Shown here: piece by piece, positions 54,508 to 63,445 of the stretch
Position numbering within the stretch: the stretch's first letter is position 1
Layout of the letters: each line of letters starts with the position of its first letter
NCBI GenBank assembly: GCA_900472575.1
Contig: UCIV01000014.1
Location: 1-64,000 of the forward strand
Direction of reading: 5' to 3'
DNA length: 64,000 bases
From: Hyphomicrobiales bacterium
Lineage (GTDB): Bacteria; Pseudomonadota; Alphaproteobacteria; Rhizobiales; Rhizobiaceae
Translations under genes and position numbers: made by a program
Notes under the pieces: generated by a model
The model's database searches: none
Seen by the model: only the letters and a program-made list of their open reading frames with translations
What the model was told of the DNA's origin: nothing

Positions 54508-55494
54508 ATGAAACCAACTTTCAAGGCGATCCGCACGATGCTCCTGGCTGCCGGGGCAGCAGGTGTCCTTCTTGCGTCTCCGGCTATGTCTCGCGACTTC
54601 AGGTCGGCCGACATTCACCCGAATGACTATCCGACAGTTCAGGGCGCCATGTATATGGGCAAGATCCTGTCCGAGCGCACCAACGGTCGCCTCGGCGTCA
54701 AGGTTTTCCCGAACGGCGCACTGGGTGACGAACGCGGCACCATCGAACAGCTGCGCATCGGCGGCCTCGACATGCTGCGCATCAGCGCCGCCGTGGTCAA
54801 CAACATGGTGCCGGAAACCATCGTCATCTCGATGCCTTTCATCTTCCGCTCGACGGCCCATGAACGCGCCGTGCTTGATGGCCCGATCGGTGAACAAGTC
54901 CTGAAGGCACTCGAGAAGCAGGGCATGGTCGGCCTTGCCTTCTATGACAGCGGCGCACGCTCGATGTACACCAAAAAGCCGATCAAAACGCTTGCCGACC
55001 TTCACAACATGAAGATCCGCGTCCAGCAGTCCGACATGTTCGTCGCAATGGTTCAGGCTCTCGGTGCCAACGCAACGCCGATGCCGATGGGCGAAGTCTA
55101 TACCGGCCTGAAGACCGGCATCATCGATGCCGCCGAGAACAACTACCCGTCCTATGAATCGTCCCACCATTACGAAGCAGCCAAGTATTACACCCGTACC
55201 GAACATGCCATGGTGCCGGAACTGCTGCTCTTCTCCAAGCCGATTTGGGACAAGCTGCCGCCGGAAGACCAGGCTCTGATCCGTCAGGCAGCCAAGGACT
55301 CGGTGGTTGAACAGCGCCGTCTCTGGGATGCACGCGAAGCCACTTCGAAGGAAATCGTCGAAAAGGCCGGCAGCATTATCGAGGACGTCAATGATAAGCA
55401 GGAATTCGTCGATGCTATGAAGCCTGTCTACGACCAGTTCGCCAAGACGCCTGAACTTCAGGACCTCGTCAAGCGGATCCAGGCAACCAAGTAA
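54508..55494 (+). CDS. TRAP transporter substrate-binding protein (DctP family)
   Basis: This 328-residue periplasmic protein binds the substrate of the TRAP system. A Sec signal peptide occupies about residues 1-24 (LLASPAMSRD). Family features are SxRTNGRL-like SERTNGRLGVKVFPNGALGDE (cited as TNGRLGVKVFPNGALGDE), the substrate-carboxylate arginine in MKIRVQQSDMF, and GEVYTGLKTGIIDAAENNY. I chose ATG 54508, nine bases after GGAGG; the ATG at 54493 overlaps that site. Lying after uxaC it most likely binds a hexuronate. Confidence 0.92.
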   Translation: MKPTFKAIRTMLLAAGAAGVLLASPAMSRDFRSADIHPNDYPTVQGAMYMGKILSERTNGRLGVKVFPNGALGDERGTIEQLRIGGLDMLRISAAVVNNMVPETIVISMPFIFRSTAHERAVLDGPIGEQVLKALEKQGMVGLAFYDSGARSMYTKKPIKTLADLHNMKIRVQQSDMFVAMVQALGANATPMPMGEVYTGLKTGIIDAAENNYPSYESSHHYEAAKYYTRTEHAMVPELLLFSKPIWDKLPPEDQALIRQAAKDSVVEQRRLWDAREATSKEIVEKAGSIIEDVNDKQEFVDAMKPVYDQFAKTPELQDLVKRIQATK

Positions 55495-55501
55495 ACCATG
55501 A

Positions 55502-55532
55502 AGGAAGCAGCTTCAGACCGGAGCTGCTTCCT
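55502..55532 (+). other. Stem-loop between dctP and dctQ
   Basis: Arms AGGAAGCAGCT (55502-55512) and AGCTGCTTCCT (55522-55532) form a perfect 11-bp stem with a 9-base loop, right after the dctP stop. Stem-loops here commonly protect the binding-protein mRNA so that it is made in excess of the permease; there is no T-run. Confidence 0.65.
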
Positions 55533-55649
55533 CCTCCAAAGCCTGCACGCCGGATAAGAGGCGCCGGGCACTACAAACCTCAAGACACCGCGCATCGTAC
55601 ATTCCGAAGACCGAGCCAGGTATTCGGGCGGGTGCGCCCGGGGGATAAT

Positions 55650-56189
55650 ATGAACACTCACAGCAAATCTGAAGCCGCTCATCCACCTGCGATGACTGGC
55701 TGGCTGACGAGCATCAACGCACCGCTTGCCAAGATCGGCATGATCCTGGCCATTTCCGGTCTGCTGACGCTTGTGGCCGTCGTTTTTTACCAGGTCTTCG
55801 GCCGTTACGTGCTGAACGACTCGCCCAGCTGGACGGAAAACCTCGCAATCGTACTCATACTCTATGTCACCATGATCGGGGCCGCCGTTGGCGTTCGCGA
55901 TGCCGGTCACATTGCTCTCGACTCGCTGACCGTCCTTCTGCCGCAATATATGCAGCGCTACGTGGAACTGGTCATCTACATCGCCATCTGCCTGTTCGGT
56001 GCCGCCATGGCTTATAATGGCTGGATCCTCGGCTGGTCGGTCGCTCCCTACCTGATGCCCAATCTCCATGTGACGGAAGCCGTGCGCTACATTCCGCTCG
56101 CGGTCTCGGGCGTCCTGATCATCATGTTTTCAATCGAACATATCCTGGCCATTTTCCGTAAGGCGGAGGTCGTACCGTCATGGCACTAA
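55650..56189 (+). CDS. TRAP transporter small permease (DctQ family)
   Basis: This 179-residue membrane protein has four hydrophobic helices and the DctQ pattern YQVFGRYVLNDSPSWTENLA (cited as FGRYVLNDSPSWTENL) between helices one and two, and AGHIALDSL after the second. I chose ATG 55650 with a GGGGGA upstream over GTG 55632. Its end overlaps the start of the large permease gene by ten bases, which indicates coupled translation. With the dctP and dctM products it forms the sodium-coupled uronate importer. Confidence 0.92.
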   Translation: MNTHSKSEAAHPPAMTGWLTSINAPLAKIGMILAISGLLTLVAVVFYQVFGRYVLNDSPSWTENLAIVLILYVTMIGAAVGVRDAGHIALDSLTVLLPQYMQRYVELVIYIAICLFGAAMAYNGWILGWSVAPYLMPNLHVTEAVRYIPLAVSGVLIIMFSIEHILAIFRKAEVVPSWH

Positions 56190-57463
56190 CCATTCTTTGT
56201 ATCACTTTTGTCGGCTTCCTCATTGCGGGGATCCCGGTTGCTTTTGCGATCGGCCTGTCGGCGCTTTGCACCATTCTTTACGAAGGTCTTCCGATCGCCG
56301 TCGGCTTCCAGCAGATGATGGCGGGCATGAACGTATTTTCGTTTCTCGCCATTCCTTTCTTCATTTTCTCCGGTGAATTGATGCTGCATGGCGGCGTTGC
56401 CGACAAGATCGTCAATGCAGCCAAGGCCATGGTCGGCCATGTTCGCGGCGGCCTCGGCATGTCGAACGTCGTTGCCTGCACCCTCTTCGGCGGTGTCGCC
56501 GGCTCCCCCGTTGCCGACGTGTCGGCCATGGGCGCCGTCATGATCCCGATGATGAAGAAGGAAGGTTATGACGCCGACTACGCGGTCAACGTCACGACGC
56601 ACGCCGCTCTGGTTGGCGCACTGATGCCGACCAGCCATAACATGATCATCTATGCACTGGCCGCCAGCGGCAAGGCATCGATCGGCGCCCTGATCGCAGC
56701 CGGCATCATGCCTGCACTGCTTCTGATGGTCTGTAACCTCGGTGCAGCCTATTACGTCGCAAGAAAACGCGGTTACCCGGCAGGCACTTTCCCCGGCTGG
56801 CACATCGTCATGCGCTCGCTTGCAGCAGCGGCACCCGGCATGTTGATCGTGGTGATCATCCTCGGCGGTATCATCTCGGGCATCTTTACCGCAACGGAAT
56901 CCGCTTCCATCGCCGTGATCTACACGATGCTTCTGACCTTCTTCATCTATAGGACGATGACCTGGGAAGCATTCCTTGCGGCAGCAGCCAAAACGGTCAA
57001 GACGACCGGTATCGTTCTGCTGCTGATCGGCGTGTCGACAATGTTCCAGTATCTCATGGGTCTTTACGGCGTTGCCGATATGACCGGTGAGCTGATGAGC
57101 CACATTTCGACCAACCCGATCGTCATCTTCCTGATGATCAACATCATCCTGTTCCTGCTCGGCACGTTCATGGACATGGCCTCGACCATCCTGATCTGCA
57201 CGCCGATCTTCCTGCCGATTGCCATGCAGTATGGCATGGACCCGGTGCAGTTCGGCATGGTGATGCTGCTCAACTGCGCACTTGGTCTCAACACGCCGCC
57301 GGTCGGCACCACGCAGTTCATCGGCTGCGCCATCGGTGAAATTTCGGTCGGCGAGGTGATGAAGTCCATTCTGCCCTTCTACAGCGCACTCTTCCTCGCC
57401 ATGGCATTGGTCACCTATGTGCCGATGTTCTCCATGTGGCTGCCACGCCTGCTGATGCACTAA
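56180..57463 (+). CDS. TRAP transporter large permease (DctM family)
   Basis: This 427-residue membrane protein has about twelve hydrophobic segments and DctM hallmarks: GIPVAFAIGLSAL near the start, the GGVAGSPVADVSAMGAVMIP motif (about 100-120) and NPPVGT-like LNTPPVGTTQFIGCAI near residue 375. It would form the transport channel of the TRAP system, driven by the sodium gradient. It is the last gene of the plus-strand uronate operon, followed by a clear terminator. Confidence 0.94.
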   Translation: MALTILCITFVGFLIAGIPVAFAIGLSALCTILYEGLPIAVGFQQMMAGMNVFSFLAIPFFIFSGELMLHGGVADKIVNAAKAMVGHVRGGLGMSNVVACTLFGGVAGSPVADVSAMGAVMIPMMKKEGYDADYAVNVTTHAALVGALMPTSHNMIIYALAASGKASIGALIAAGIMPALLLMVCNLGAAYYVARKRGYPAGTFPGWHIVMRSLAAAAPGMLIVVIILGGIISGIFTATESASIAVIYTMLLTFFIYRTMTWEAFLAAAAKTVKTTGIVLLLIGVSTMFQYLMGLYGVADMTGELMSHISTNPIVIFLMINIILFLLGTFMDMASTILICTPIFLPIAMQYGMDPVQFGMVMLLNCALGLNTPPVGTTQFIGCAIGEISVGEVMKSILPFYSALFLAMALVTYVPMFSMWLPRLLMH

Positions 57464-57490
57464 AAGCAACAGCCCGCAGTTCGAAAATCC

Positions 57491-57518
57491 AGCGCCCGGC
57501 TTCCACCGGGCGCTTTTT
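57491..57518 (+). terminator. Intrinsic terminator of the uxaC-TRAP operon
   Basis: AGCGCCCGG (57491-57499) and CCGGGCGCT (57506-57514) form a perfect 9-bp stem with a 6-base loop, and the last base of the stem continues into TTTT then CG. It lies 28 bases after the dctM-type stop. Confidence 0.88.
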
Positions 57519-57574
57519 CGTTCAATCTGGTCCCGACCGGAACGCTCGTGAAGGCTCAGACATCACCGCCAAAC

Positions 57575-57606
57575 AAAAGCCGGCCGCGACGATGCGACCG
57601 GCTTTT
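57575..57606 (-). terminator. Terminator of the kdgF-type gene
   Basis: AAAAGCCGG (57575-57583) and CCGGCTTTT (57598-57606) form a 9-bp stem with T runs on both strands. It lies 33 bases past the stop of the minus-strand cupin gene, so it probably ends that transcript and could act in both directions. Confidence 0.75.
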
Positions 57607-57639
57607 ATTGGCTTCAACCGCAACCGCGACCGAGAAACA

Positions 57640-57978
57640 TTACTTCAGAAATTCGGCACGATGCGGGTTGAAAACATCGATCAAACGACCGGCCTCCAGC
57701 GCCTTGACGCCATGGACCAAATCCGGCGGCACGATGAAGCTGCCGCCCTTGTTCAGCACTTCCGTCCGACCATCGATCGTGACTTCGAAACTGCCCTCTG
57801 CGACATAGCTTGCCTGGATATGCGGATGAGAATGTTTCGAGCCGATCGCCCCCTTCTCGAACACAACCTCCACCATCATCATCTCCGGCAGATAGGTCAT
57901 GATACGGCGCCTAACGCCGGGCTCCGGGTTTACCCAATCGGCTTTGTCCGCCGAAACAAAAAAATCGCTCGCTACCAT
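57640..57978 (-). CDS. kdgF: KdgF-type cupin, unsaturated uronate ring-opening protein
   Basis: This 112-residue single-domain cupin strongly recalls KdgF, which speeds opening of 4,5-unsaturated uronates released by pectin, alginate or glycosaminoglycan lyases. Motifs are RRIMTYLPEMMMVEVVFEKG, the metal site HSHPHIQASYV, GSFEVTIDG, and SFIVPPDLVHGVKALEAG followed by LIDVF. I chose ATG 57978, with AGGTGAGGA upstream, because the frame to 58074 adds a non-conserved, cysteine-rich part. It is convergent to the uxaC-TRAP operon with two terminators between. It extends the locus to lyase-derived sugars. Confidence 0.88.
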   Translation of the reverse strand: MVASDFFVSADKADWVNPEPGVRRRIMTYLPEMMMVEVVFEKGAIGSKHSHPHIQASYVAEGSFEVTIDGRTEVLNKGGSFIVPPDLVHGVKALEAGRLIDVFNPHRAEFLK

Positions 57979-58321
57979 TATTGTCCTCACCTGAAAATGC
58001 ACTTTTGCCTTGCGATAATACATGTCGCAGAGCCTACAACAACCGCTGCCCCGACTAGAAATGACGAAACACAAGCCATTGTTTTAATATGGCTATATCC
58101 GTTTCCATCGATCGCTCTCGCGCGTCTTTCAAGCCATCTCCCGCAGACCTCTCTCATTTCTATCGCACAGAAAGATCGGCCGATTTCCAACTCGCGTCCG
58201 ACCGCTGGCATGTGGTTTGCTTGATTATTTCCCGAGTGTCGCAAACGCGGCTTGCCCGCGACAATTTGACATGAAATGCTGTCTGGAGTTGCAATGACGA
58301 GCAACGAAATGTGAGGCGTGC
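57979..58321. other. Divergent promoter region between kdgF-type and ABC transporter genes
   Basis: This 343-bp region should hold promoters for both divergent genes. It has stretches of lower G+C (58075-58100) but no clear palindrome, and I could not find a copy of the ACTACCATAT element in it. No ORF stands out. Confidence 0.5.
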
Positions 58322-59419
58322 TTGAGAAAACAGCAGGAACTTGCAATCGAAGTCAGAGGCGTGGGCCGTGTTTATGGTGACGGCGCCGGTCAGGTCACCG
58401 CCCTCAGCAACATTTTCCTGAATATAAGGCAAAACGAGTTTTTCACCCTTCTGGGACCATCGGGCTGCGGCAAGACAACGCTTCTGCGGCTGATCGCCGG
58501 TTTCGACTTTCCGACAGACGGCGAAATCCTGCTTTATGGTGAGGATATAGCCCCGCTGCCGCCCTTCAAGCGCCCAGTCAACACGGTTTTCCAGAACTAC
58601 GCCCTCTTTCCGCATATGACGGTTGCACAGAATATCGGGTTCGGGCTGGAAATGCTGGGCAAGCCAAAGCACGAGATCGCCGCTCGCGTCGAAGAAATGC
58701 TGGCGCTGGTTCACATGGAAGCGATGCGCAACCGCAAGGTCATGCAAATCTCCGGTGGCCAGCAGCAGCGCGTGGCGCTTGCCCGCGCGCTCGCCCCCAA
58801 ACCGAAGGTCCTGCTTCTCGACGAGCCATTGTCGGCACTCGACTACAAGCTGCGCAAGGAAATGCAGGTCGAACTGAAGCGGGTACAGGCAGAAACCGGC
58901 ATCACCTTCATCTTCGTCACTCACGATCAGGAAGAAGCGCTCGCCATGTCCGACCGGATTGCCGTCATGTCCCATGGCGAAGTCCGGCAGGTCGGGGCGC
59001 CCTGGGAAATCTATGATCGCCCGGCAGAACGCTTCGTCGCCGACTTCATCGGAGAGACCAACTTCCTCGCCGCCGACGTGATTTCCATCGATGGCCCCAG
59101 GACCAGAGTTCGCCTGTTCAATGGCACCCTGCTGGACGCCACCTACCCCGTGGACCTCATGCCGGAAGGTAAGGTGACGATCGTCATTCGGCCCGAACAT
59201 GCGCAGCTCGACACACCGTCCAGCACGGCAATGCTCAATGGCCAAATCGAAGATCTCACCTATCTCGGCACCGACACCCATATCCGCGTCAGGCTGCCCG
59301 ACACATCGCTCTTCACCATAAGACAGCAGAACAATCGGGTCGGGCCGATCGGCTTTTCCGCCGGCGACCCCGTGTCCCTGAATATCAGCGAAGGCGCAGC
59401 ACAGATCCTGAAGGATTGA
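58322..59419 (+). CDS. ABC transporter ATP-binding protein, polyamine type (PotA-like)
   Basis: This 365-residue ATPase has Walker A GPSGCGKTT (about 45-53), the Q-loop in NTVFQNYALFPHMTV, signature SGGQQQRVALARAL (about 144-157), Walker B VLLLDEPLSALD and the H-loop in VTHDQEEALAMSDRI. The C-terminal third is a TOBE domain as in PotA/PotG. The start is TTG 58322 with GAGG upstream. It starts a four-gene operon with both permeases and the binding protein. The polyamine family is clear; the later hydrolase genes make another amine or amide substrate possible. Confidence 0.92.
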   Translation: MRKQQELAIEVRGVGRVYGDGAGQVTALSNIFLNIRQNEFFTLLGPSGCGKTTLLRLIAGFDFPTDGEILLYGEDIAPLPPFKRPVNTVFQNYALFPHMTVAQNIGFGLEMLGKPKHEIAARVEEMLALVHMEAMRNRKVMQISGGQQQRVALARALAPKPKVLLLDEPLSALDYKLRKEMQVELKRVQAETGITFIFVTHDQEEALAMSDRIAVMSHGEVRQVGAPWEIYDRPAERFVADFIGETNFLAADVISIDGPRTRVRLFNGTLLDATYPVDLMPEGKVTIVIRPEHAQLDTPSSTAMLNGQIEDLTYLGTDTHIRVRLPDTSLFTIRQQNNRVGPIGFSAGDPVSLNISEGAAQILKD

Positions 59420-59423
59420 GACG

Positions 59424-60347
59424 ATGACCGAGCGGGCGAGACAGGCCGCTTCGGCGGCGCAGAAGAAGGAGATTACCAATCGCTGGCTGCTCAGCGCTCC
59501 GGCCCTTGTCTTAATTGCCGTCGCCTCCGTCGGCCCTCTCCTGATCGTGCTGCTTTATTCGGTGCTGGCGCCCGGCTCCTATGGCGACGTGAAATGGGAG
59601 CTTTCAGGCCAGGGCTGGTTCAATGTCTTTCTTTCGCGTGACATATTCGATGACACGATCTCATTGGCAGATGCCCATGTGATGATCCTCTGGCGCAGCG
59701 CCAAGCTCGCTGTCATCACCACGGTGCTTTGCCTGATCGTCGGCTTTCCGACGGCCTATTTCATCGCCAGCCGCGCACCGCATAACCGATCGATCTGGCT
59801 CTTCCTGATCACCATCCCCTTCTGGACCAACATGCTGATCCGAGGCTTTGCTATCCAGGAGATGATCCGCAACGAAGGTCTGGCCAATACGATCCTGATG
59901 AAGCTCGGCATCATCTCGACCCCGATCCAGATGCTCTACACCGATTTCGCCATCCTGCTCGGCATGGTCTACGTACACCTGCCGCTGATGGTGCTGCCGC
60001 TTTATGCCAGCCTCGAAAAACTCGACTTCCGCCTCGTCGAGGCGGGTTACGATCTCTATGCGACGCGGCTGAAAGTCCTGTGGCGGATCATCATCCCGCT
60101 GGTCAAACCCGGCATCATCGCCGGCTCCATTCTCGTCTTCATTCCGGCTCTGTCATCTTATGTCATTCCGCGCATTCTCGGCGGCGGCAAGAACCTGATG
60201 GTCGGCAATCTGATCGAGCTGCAGTTCGGGCAGGGCCGCAACTGGCCGCTTGGAGCAGCACTCTCCATCACCCTCGTCATCATCGTCCTCTTCGCCATGC
60301 TGTATTACGTGAAGAATGCCGGAAAGACCGGAGGCGGCCATGCGTAA
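59424..60347 (+). CDS. ABC transporter permease, PotB-like
   Basis: This 307-residue inner-membrane permease has six predicted helices and the EAA loop motif EAGYDLYATRLKVLWRIIIP (about 205-224), which contacts the ATPase. Four bases separate it from the ATPase stop. The N-terminal region includes PLLIVLLYSVLAPG. It pairs with the next permease, whose start overlaps its end by eight bases. Confidence 0.9.
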   Translation: MTERARQAASAAQKKEITNRWLLSAPALVLIAVASVGPLLIVLLYSVLAPGSYGDVKWELSGQGWFNVFLSRDIFDDTISLADAHVMILWRSAKLAVITTVLCLIVGFPTAYFIASRAPHNRSIWLFLITIPFWTNMLIRGFAIQEMIRNEGLANTILMKLGIISTPIQMLYTDFAILLGMVYVHLPLMVLPLYASLEKLDFRLVEAGYDLYATRLKVLWRIIIPLVKPGIIAGSILVFIPALSSYVIPRILGGGKNLMVGNLIELQFGQGRNWPLGAALSITLVIIVLFAMLYYVKNAGKTGGGHA

Positions 60348-61149
60348 ACGCTTCGACATCCGCGTCCAGCCCGGCTTTGCGATGATCGCGATGTTCTGCT
60401 TTTTCCTGCTTTACGTGCCGATCTTCACGCTGGTCGTCTATGCCTTCAACTCGGGCATCTCGATCGCCCGCTGGGAAGGTTTTTCGTTCCGCTGGTTCGT
60501 CGCCGCCTGGAACAACAACCTCGTCATCGAGGCGGCTATCCGCTCGGTCCAGATAGCAGCCATCGCCGCCATCATCGCCACGGCCGTCGCCACGCTTGCC
60601 GCCATCGCCACCACGCGAACGGCCGGTTATCGCGGCCTCACCTTCAAATATTCCTTCATCAACATGCCGCTGATGGTGCCGGAAATCGTCACCGCCGTAG
60701 CCCTGCTCATCCTCTTCTCGCGCATAAAGGTCTGGACTGGTTATTCCGGCCTCGGCTACCTCATCCTGGCGCATACCGCCTTCTGCATCCCGTTTGCCTA
60801 TCTGCCGATAAGAGCACGGCTGGAGAACATGGATCTGGCGCTGGAACGGGCGGCGGCCGATCTCTACGCCACGCCCTTCAAGGTGTTCCGCTACATCACC
60901 TTGCCGCTTCTCTGGCCCGGCATCCTTGCCGGCCTGATGCTCGCCTTCGTCATCTCCCTGGATGACATCGTCATCACCGAATTCGTCAAGTCAGCCGGCC
61001 AGGAGACTCTTCCGACCTACATGCTCGGCCAGCTGCGCCGCGCCATCACACCCGAAATGAACGCCATCTCGACAGTGTTTCTGCTGCTGTCGCTGGCGAT
61101 AGTGACGATCTTCTTCTTCCTCAGCAGATCCAACGAAAAATCCGATTAA
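60340..61149 (+). CDS. ABC transporter permease, PotC-like
   Basis: This 269-residue permease has six predicted helices and an EAA loop, ERAAADLYATPFKVFRYITL. I chose ATG 60340, with GGAGG seven bases upstream, rather than the frame start at 60316; this gives an eight-base overlap with the PotB-like gene. The string SLDDIVITEFV is typical of PotC-type permeases. Confidence 0.9.
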   Translation: MRKRFDIRVQPGFAMIAMFCFFLLYVPIFTLVVYAFNSGISIARWEGFSFRWFVAAWNNNLVIEAAIRSVQIAAIAAIIATAVATLAAIATTRTAGYRGLTFKYSFINMPLMVPEIVTAVALLILFSRIKVWTGYSGLGYLILAHTAFCIPFAYLPIRARLENMDLALERAAADLYATPFKVFRYITLPLLWPGILAGLMLAFVISLDDIVITEFVKSAGQETLPTYMLGQLRRAITPEMNAISTVFLLLSLAIVTIFFFLSRSNEKSD

Positions 61150-61164
61150 ACAGGAGTGGGAACA

Positions 61165-62199
61165 ATGAAGAATGTCTTGAAACTTACCGCCGGTCTGGCA
61201 GCGCTCTTTGCCTCGACCACGCTTGCCCATGCAGAGGGCGAACTCAACATCTTCAACTGGGGCAATTACACCAATCCCGAACTGATCAAGAAGTTCGAGG
61301 AAGCCTACAAGGTCAAGGTTACGCTGACCGACTACGATAGCAACGACACCGCGCTCGCCAAAATCCGTCAGGGCGGCCACGGCTTCGATATCGTCGTGCC
61401 GTCCGCCAGCGCCATGCCGGTCTTCATCAAGGAAGGGCTGCTCATGGAATCGCGCCCTGACCAGATGGAGAACTTCAAGAACATGGACCCGCAATGGGTG
61501 GATGTCGCCTATGATCCGGGCCGCCATTATTCGGTTCCGTGGCAGTGGGGCACGACCGGCGTGACCGTCGACAAGTCCATCTATTCCGGCGATCCGAACA
61601 CGTCCGCGATCTTCCTCGACCCGCCGCCGGAGCTGGTCGGCAAAGTCAATGTAGTACCGGAAATGTCGGACGTCATGCACATGGTCGTCACCTATGCCGG
61701 CGGCGAGCCCTGCACGGGCGATCTGACGATCCTGAAAAAAGCTCGCGACATCCTCGTCGCCGCCAAACCGAAATGGATCTCGATGGATTACGGCACGGTG
61801 GAAAAATACACCAAGGGCGATCTTGCAGCCAGCGTCGACTGGAACGGCGCCGCCTTCCGGGGAAGACTCGCCAACAAGAACATCGTCTACGGCTATCCGA
61901 AAGAGGGATATCCGGTCTGGATGGACAATGCCGCCATCCTTGCCGATGCAAAGAATGTTGAGAACGCAAAACTCTTCATCAACTTCATCATGGTGCCGGA
62001 AAACGCGGCCCTGATCTCCGCCTTTGCCCGCTATTCGAATGGCATCAAGGGCTCTGAAGCCTTCATGCCGGAAGACATGAAGACGGCACCCGAGGTGAAC
62101 ATCCCGGAAGCCTCGAAAGCGGCCGGCAAATTCAACCTCGCTTGCCCACCAGAAGTGCAGGAACTCTACACCAAGATCTGGACCGAGTTGCAGAAGTAA
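61165..62199 (+). CDS. Periplasmic binding protein, spermidine/putrescine type (PotD-like)
   Basis: This 344-residue protein has a Sec signal peptide (cleavage likely after AHA near residue 21) and then [20 protein letters not shown], the typical PotD start, with [11 protein letters not shown] and [13 protein letters not shown] further on. It would deliver the substrate to the permeases. I chose ATG 61165, which follows AGGAGTGGGAACA, over the frame start at 61156. Gene order A-B-C-D matches classical polyamine importers. Confidence 0.92.
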   Translation: MKNVLKLTAGLAALFASTTLAHAEGELNIFNWGNYTNPELIKKFEEAYKVKVTLTDYDSNDTALAKIRQGGHGFDIVVPSASAMPVFIKEGLLMESRPDQMENFKNMDPQWVDVAYDPGRHYSVPWQWGTTGVTVDKSIYSGDPNTSAIFLDPPPELVGKVNVVPEMSDVMHMVVTYAGGEPCTGDLTILKKARDILVAAKPKWISMDYGTVEKYTKGDLAASVDWNGAAFRGRLANKNIVYGYPKEGYPVWMDNAAILADAKNVENAKLFINFIMVPENAALISAFARYSNGIKGSEAFMPEDMKTAPEVNIPEASKAAGKFNLACPPEVQELYTKIWTELQK

Positions 62200-62257
62200 G
62201 CCGAACAAGGGAGGCCGGCAGCGTAGGCACTTCCTGCGCTGTCGCGACCACAAGGAT

Positions 62258-63436
62258 ATGGACAGCATCAAAGACATGACCACCGTTGACCGGGCATCGG
62301 TGACGCTTGCCAATTGGCGCGAGACACCCTTCAGCCGCTGGAGTTTCCAGAATGTCCGCGAACTGGTGCCGACCTCGGAAATTTCCTGCGGCACCGAACA
62401 GCCGGAAGAGGCCCTCCCCTCACCGCAATTCGTCGCCCGCGAAATCGAAACCGGACTGGATGGCATCTCGACCATCGAAGGCTTTCTGAAATACGCCCAT
62501 ACCGATGCCTTCCTGCTGATGAAGCGCGGCAAGATCATCGGCGAATATTACGCGCCGCATGCAGATGTGAACGCCAAACATCTCGTCTTCTCGATCAGCA
62601 AGTCGCTCACCGCCATCCTTTCCGGCATTCTCGAACAACAGGGACTGATCGATCCGGAAAAAACGGTCTCAATCTATCTGCCGGAAGCCAGGGGCAGCGC
62701 CTATGAGGACTGCCGTTATCGGGATGTGCTGGACATGCGCGTCAGTCTCGATTTCGAGGAAACCTATCTCGACAGGAACGGCCCCTTCGCGCGCTATCGC
62801 CGCGCCATGTTGTGGAACCCGGTCGAACCGAACTTCGAGGTCGAGACACTCGCCTCCTTCCTGATGACGTTGAAAAAGGCCGCCCGCCCGCATGGCGGCG
62901 GACATGCCTATCTCTCGCCCAATGCCGATCTTCTTGGCGTCGTCATCGAGCGCGTTACCGGCCGCCGCTATGGTGAACTGCTGTCGGAGCTTTTGTGGAA
63001 ACCGATGTGTGCCAGAAACCATGCCTATGTCACGGTCGATAGTATCGGCACAGCCCGCACCGCCGGCGGCGTCTGCCTGACGGCACGCGATTTGGCCCGC
63101 GTCGGCGAACTGATCCGCATTGGTGGCGCAACGGACGGACGGCAAGTTCTCCCGAAAAGTTGGATCGCGGACATGCTGACCAACGGCGATCCCGAGGCAT
63201 GGAAGGCATCCAACAGCACCACCATGCCGAACGGCCGTTACCGCAGCCAGTGGTACCAGACCGGCGAGCCGGACGGCGCCTATTGCGCCATCGGCATCCA
63301 CGGCCAGTGGCTTTACGTCGATCCCGAAAACGAGGCCGTAATCGTCAAACTCTCGTCCCAGCCAAACCCGCTCGACGACGAGCTAAAACAGGACAATCTC
63401 GCCTTCTTCCGAACCCTTAGTCGCCTGGCACTGTGA
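62258..63436 (+). CDS. Serine beta-lactamase-fold hydrolase, NylB-like
   Basis: This 392-residue protein is a class C beta-lactamase-like hydrolase. The nucleophile motif S-x-x-K is in FSISKSLTAIL (about residues 110-120), a Y-x-x-N-like motif is in AYLSPNADLLG (about 215) and the third motif is the HGQ in IGIHGQWLY (about 350). Length and motif spacing recall 6-aminohexanoate-dimer hydrolase (NylB, also 392 residues). No signal peptide is seen, so it should act in the cytoplasm on a substrate brought in by the adjacent importer; an amide- or ester-linked amine is a reasonable guess. Confidence 0.85.
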   Translation: MDSIKDMTTVDRASVTLANWRETPFSRWSFQNVRELVPTSEISCGTEQPEEALPSPQFVAREIETGLDGISTIEGFLKYAHTDAFLLMKRGKIIGEYYAPHADVNAKHLVFSISKSLTAILSGILEQQGLIDPEKTVSIYLPEARGSAYEDCRYRDVLDMRVSLDFEETYLDRNGPFARYRRAMLWNPVEPNFEVETLASFLMTLKKAARPHGGGHAYLSPNADLLGVVIERVTGRRYGELLSELLWKPMCARNHAYVTVDSIGTARTAGGVCLTARDLARVGELIRIGGATDGRQVLPKSWIADMLTNGDPEAWKASNSTTMPNGRYRSQWYQTGEPDGAYCAIGIHGQWLYVDPENEAVIVKLSSQPNPLDDELKQDNLAFFRTLSRLAL

Positions 63437-63445
63437 GGACGCAAG

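Noticed and set aside
56186-57469. 427-codon minus-strand frame opposite the DctM-type gene
   Set aside because: Same reason: it exactly mirrors a well-supported permease gene and is His/Asp-rich.
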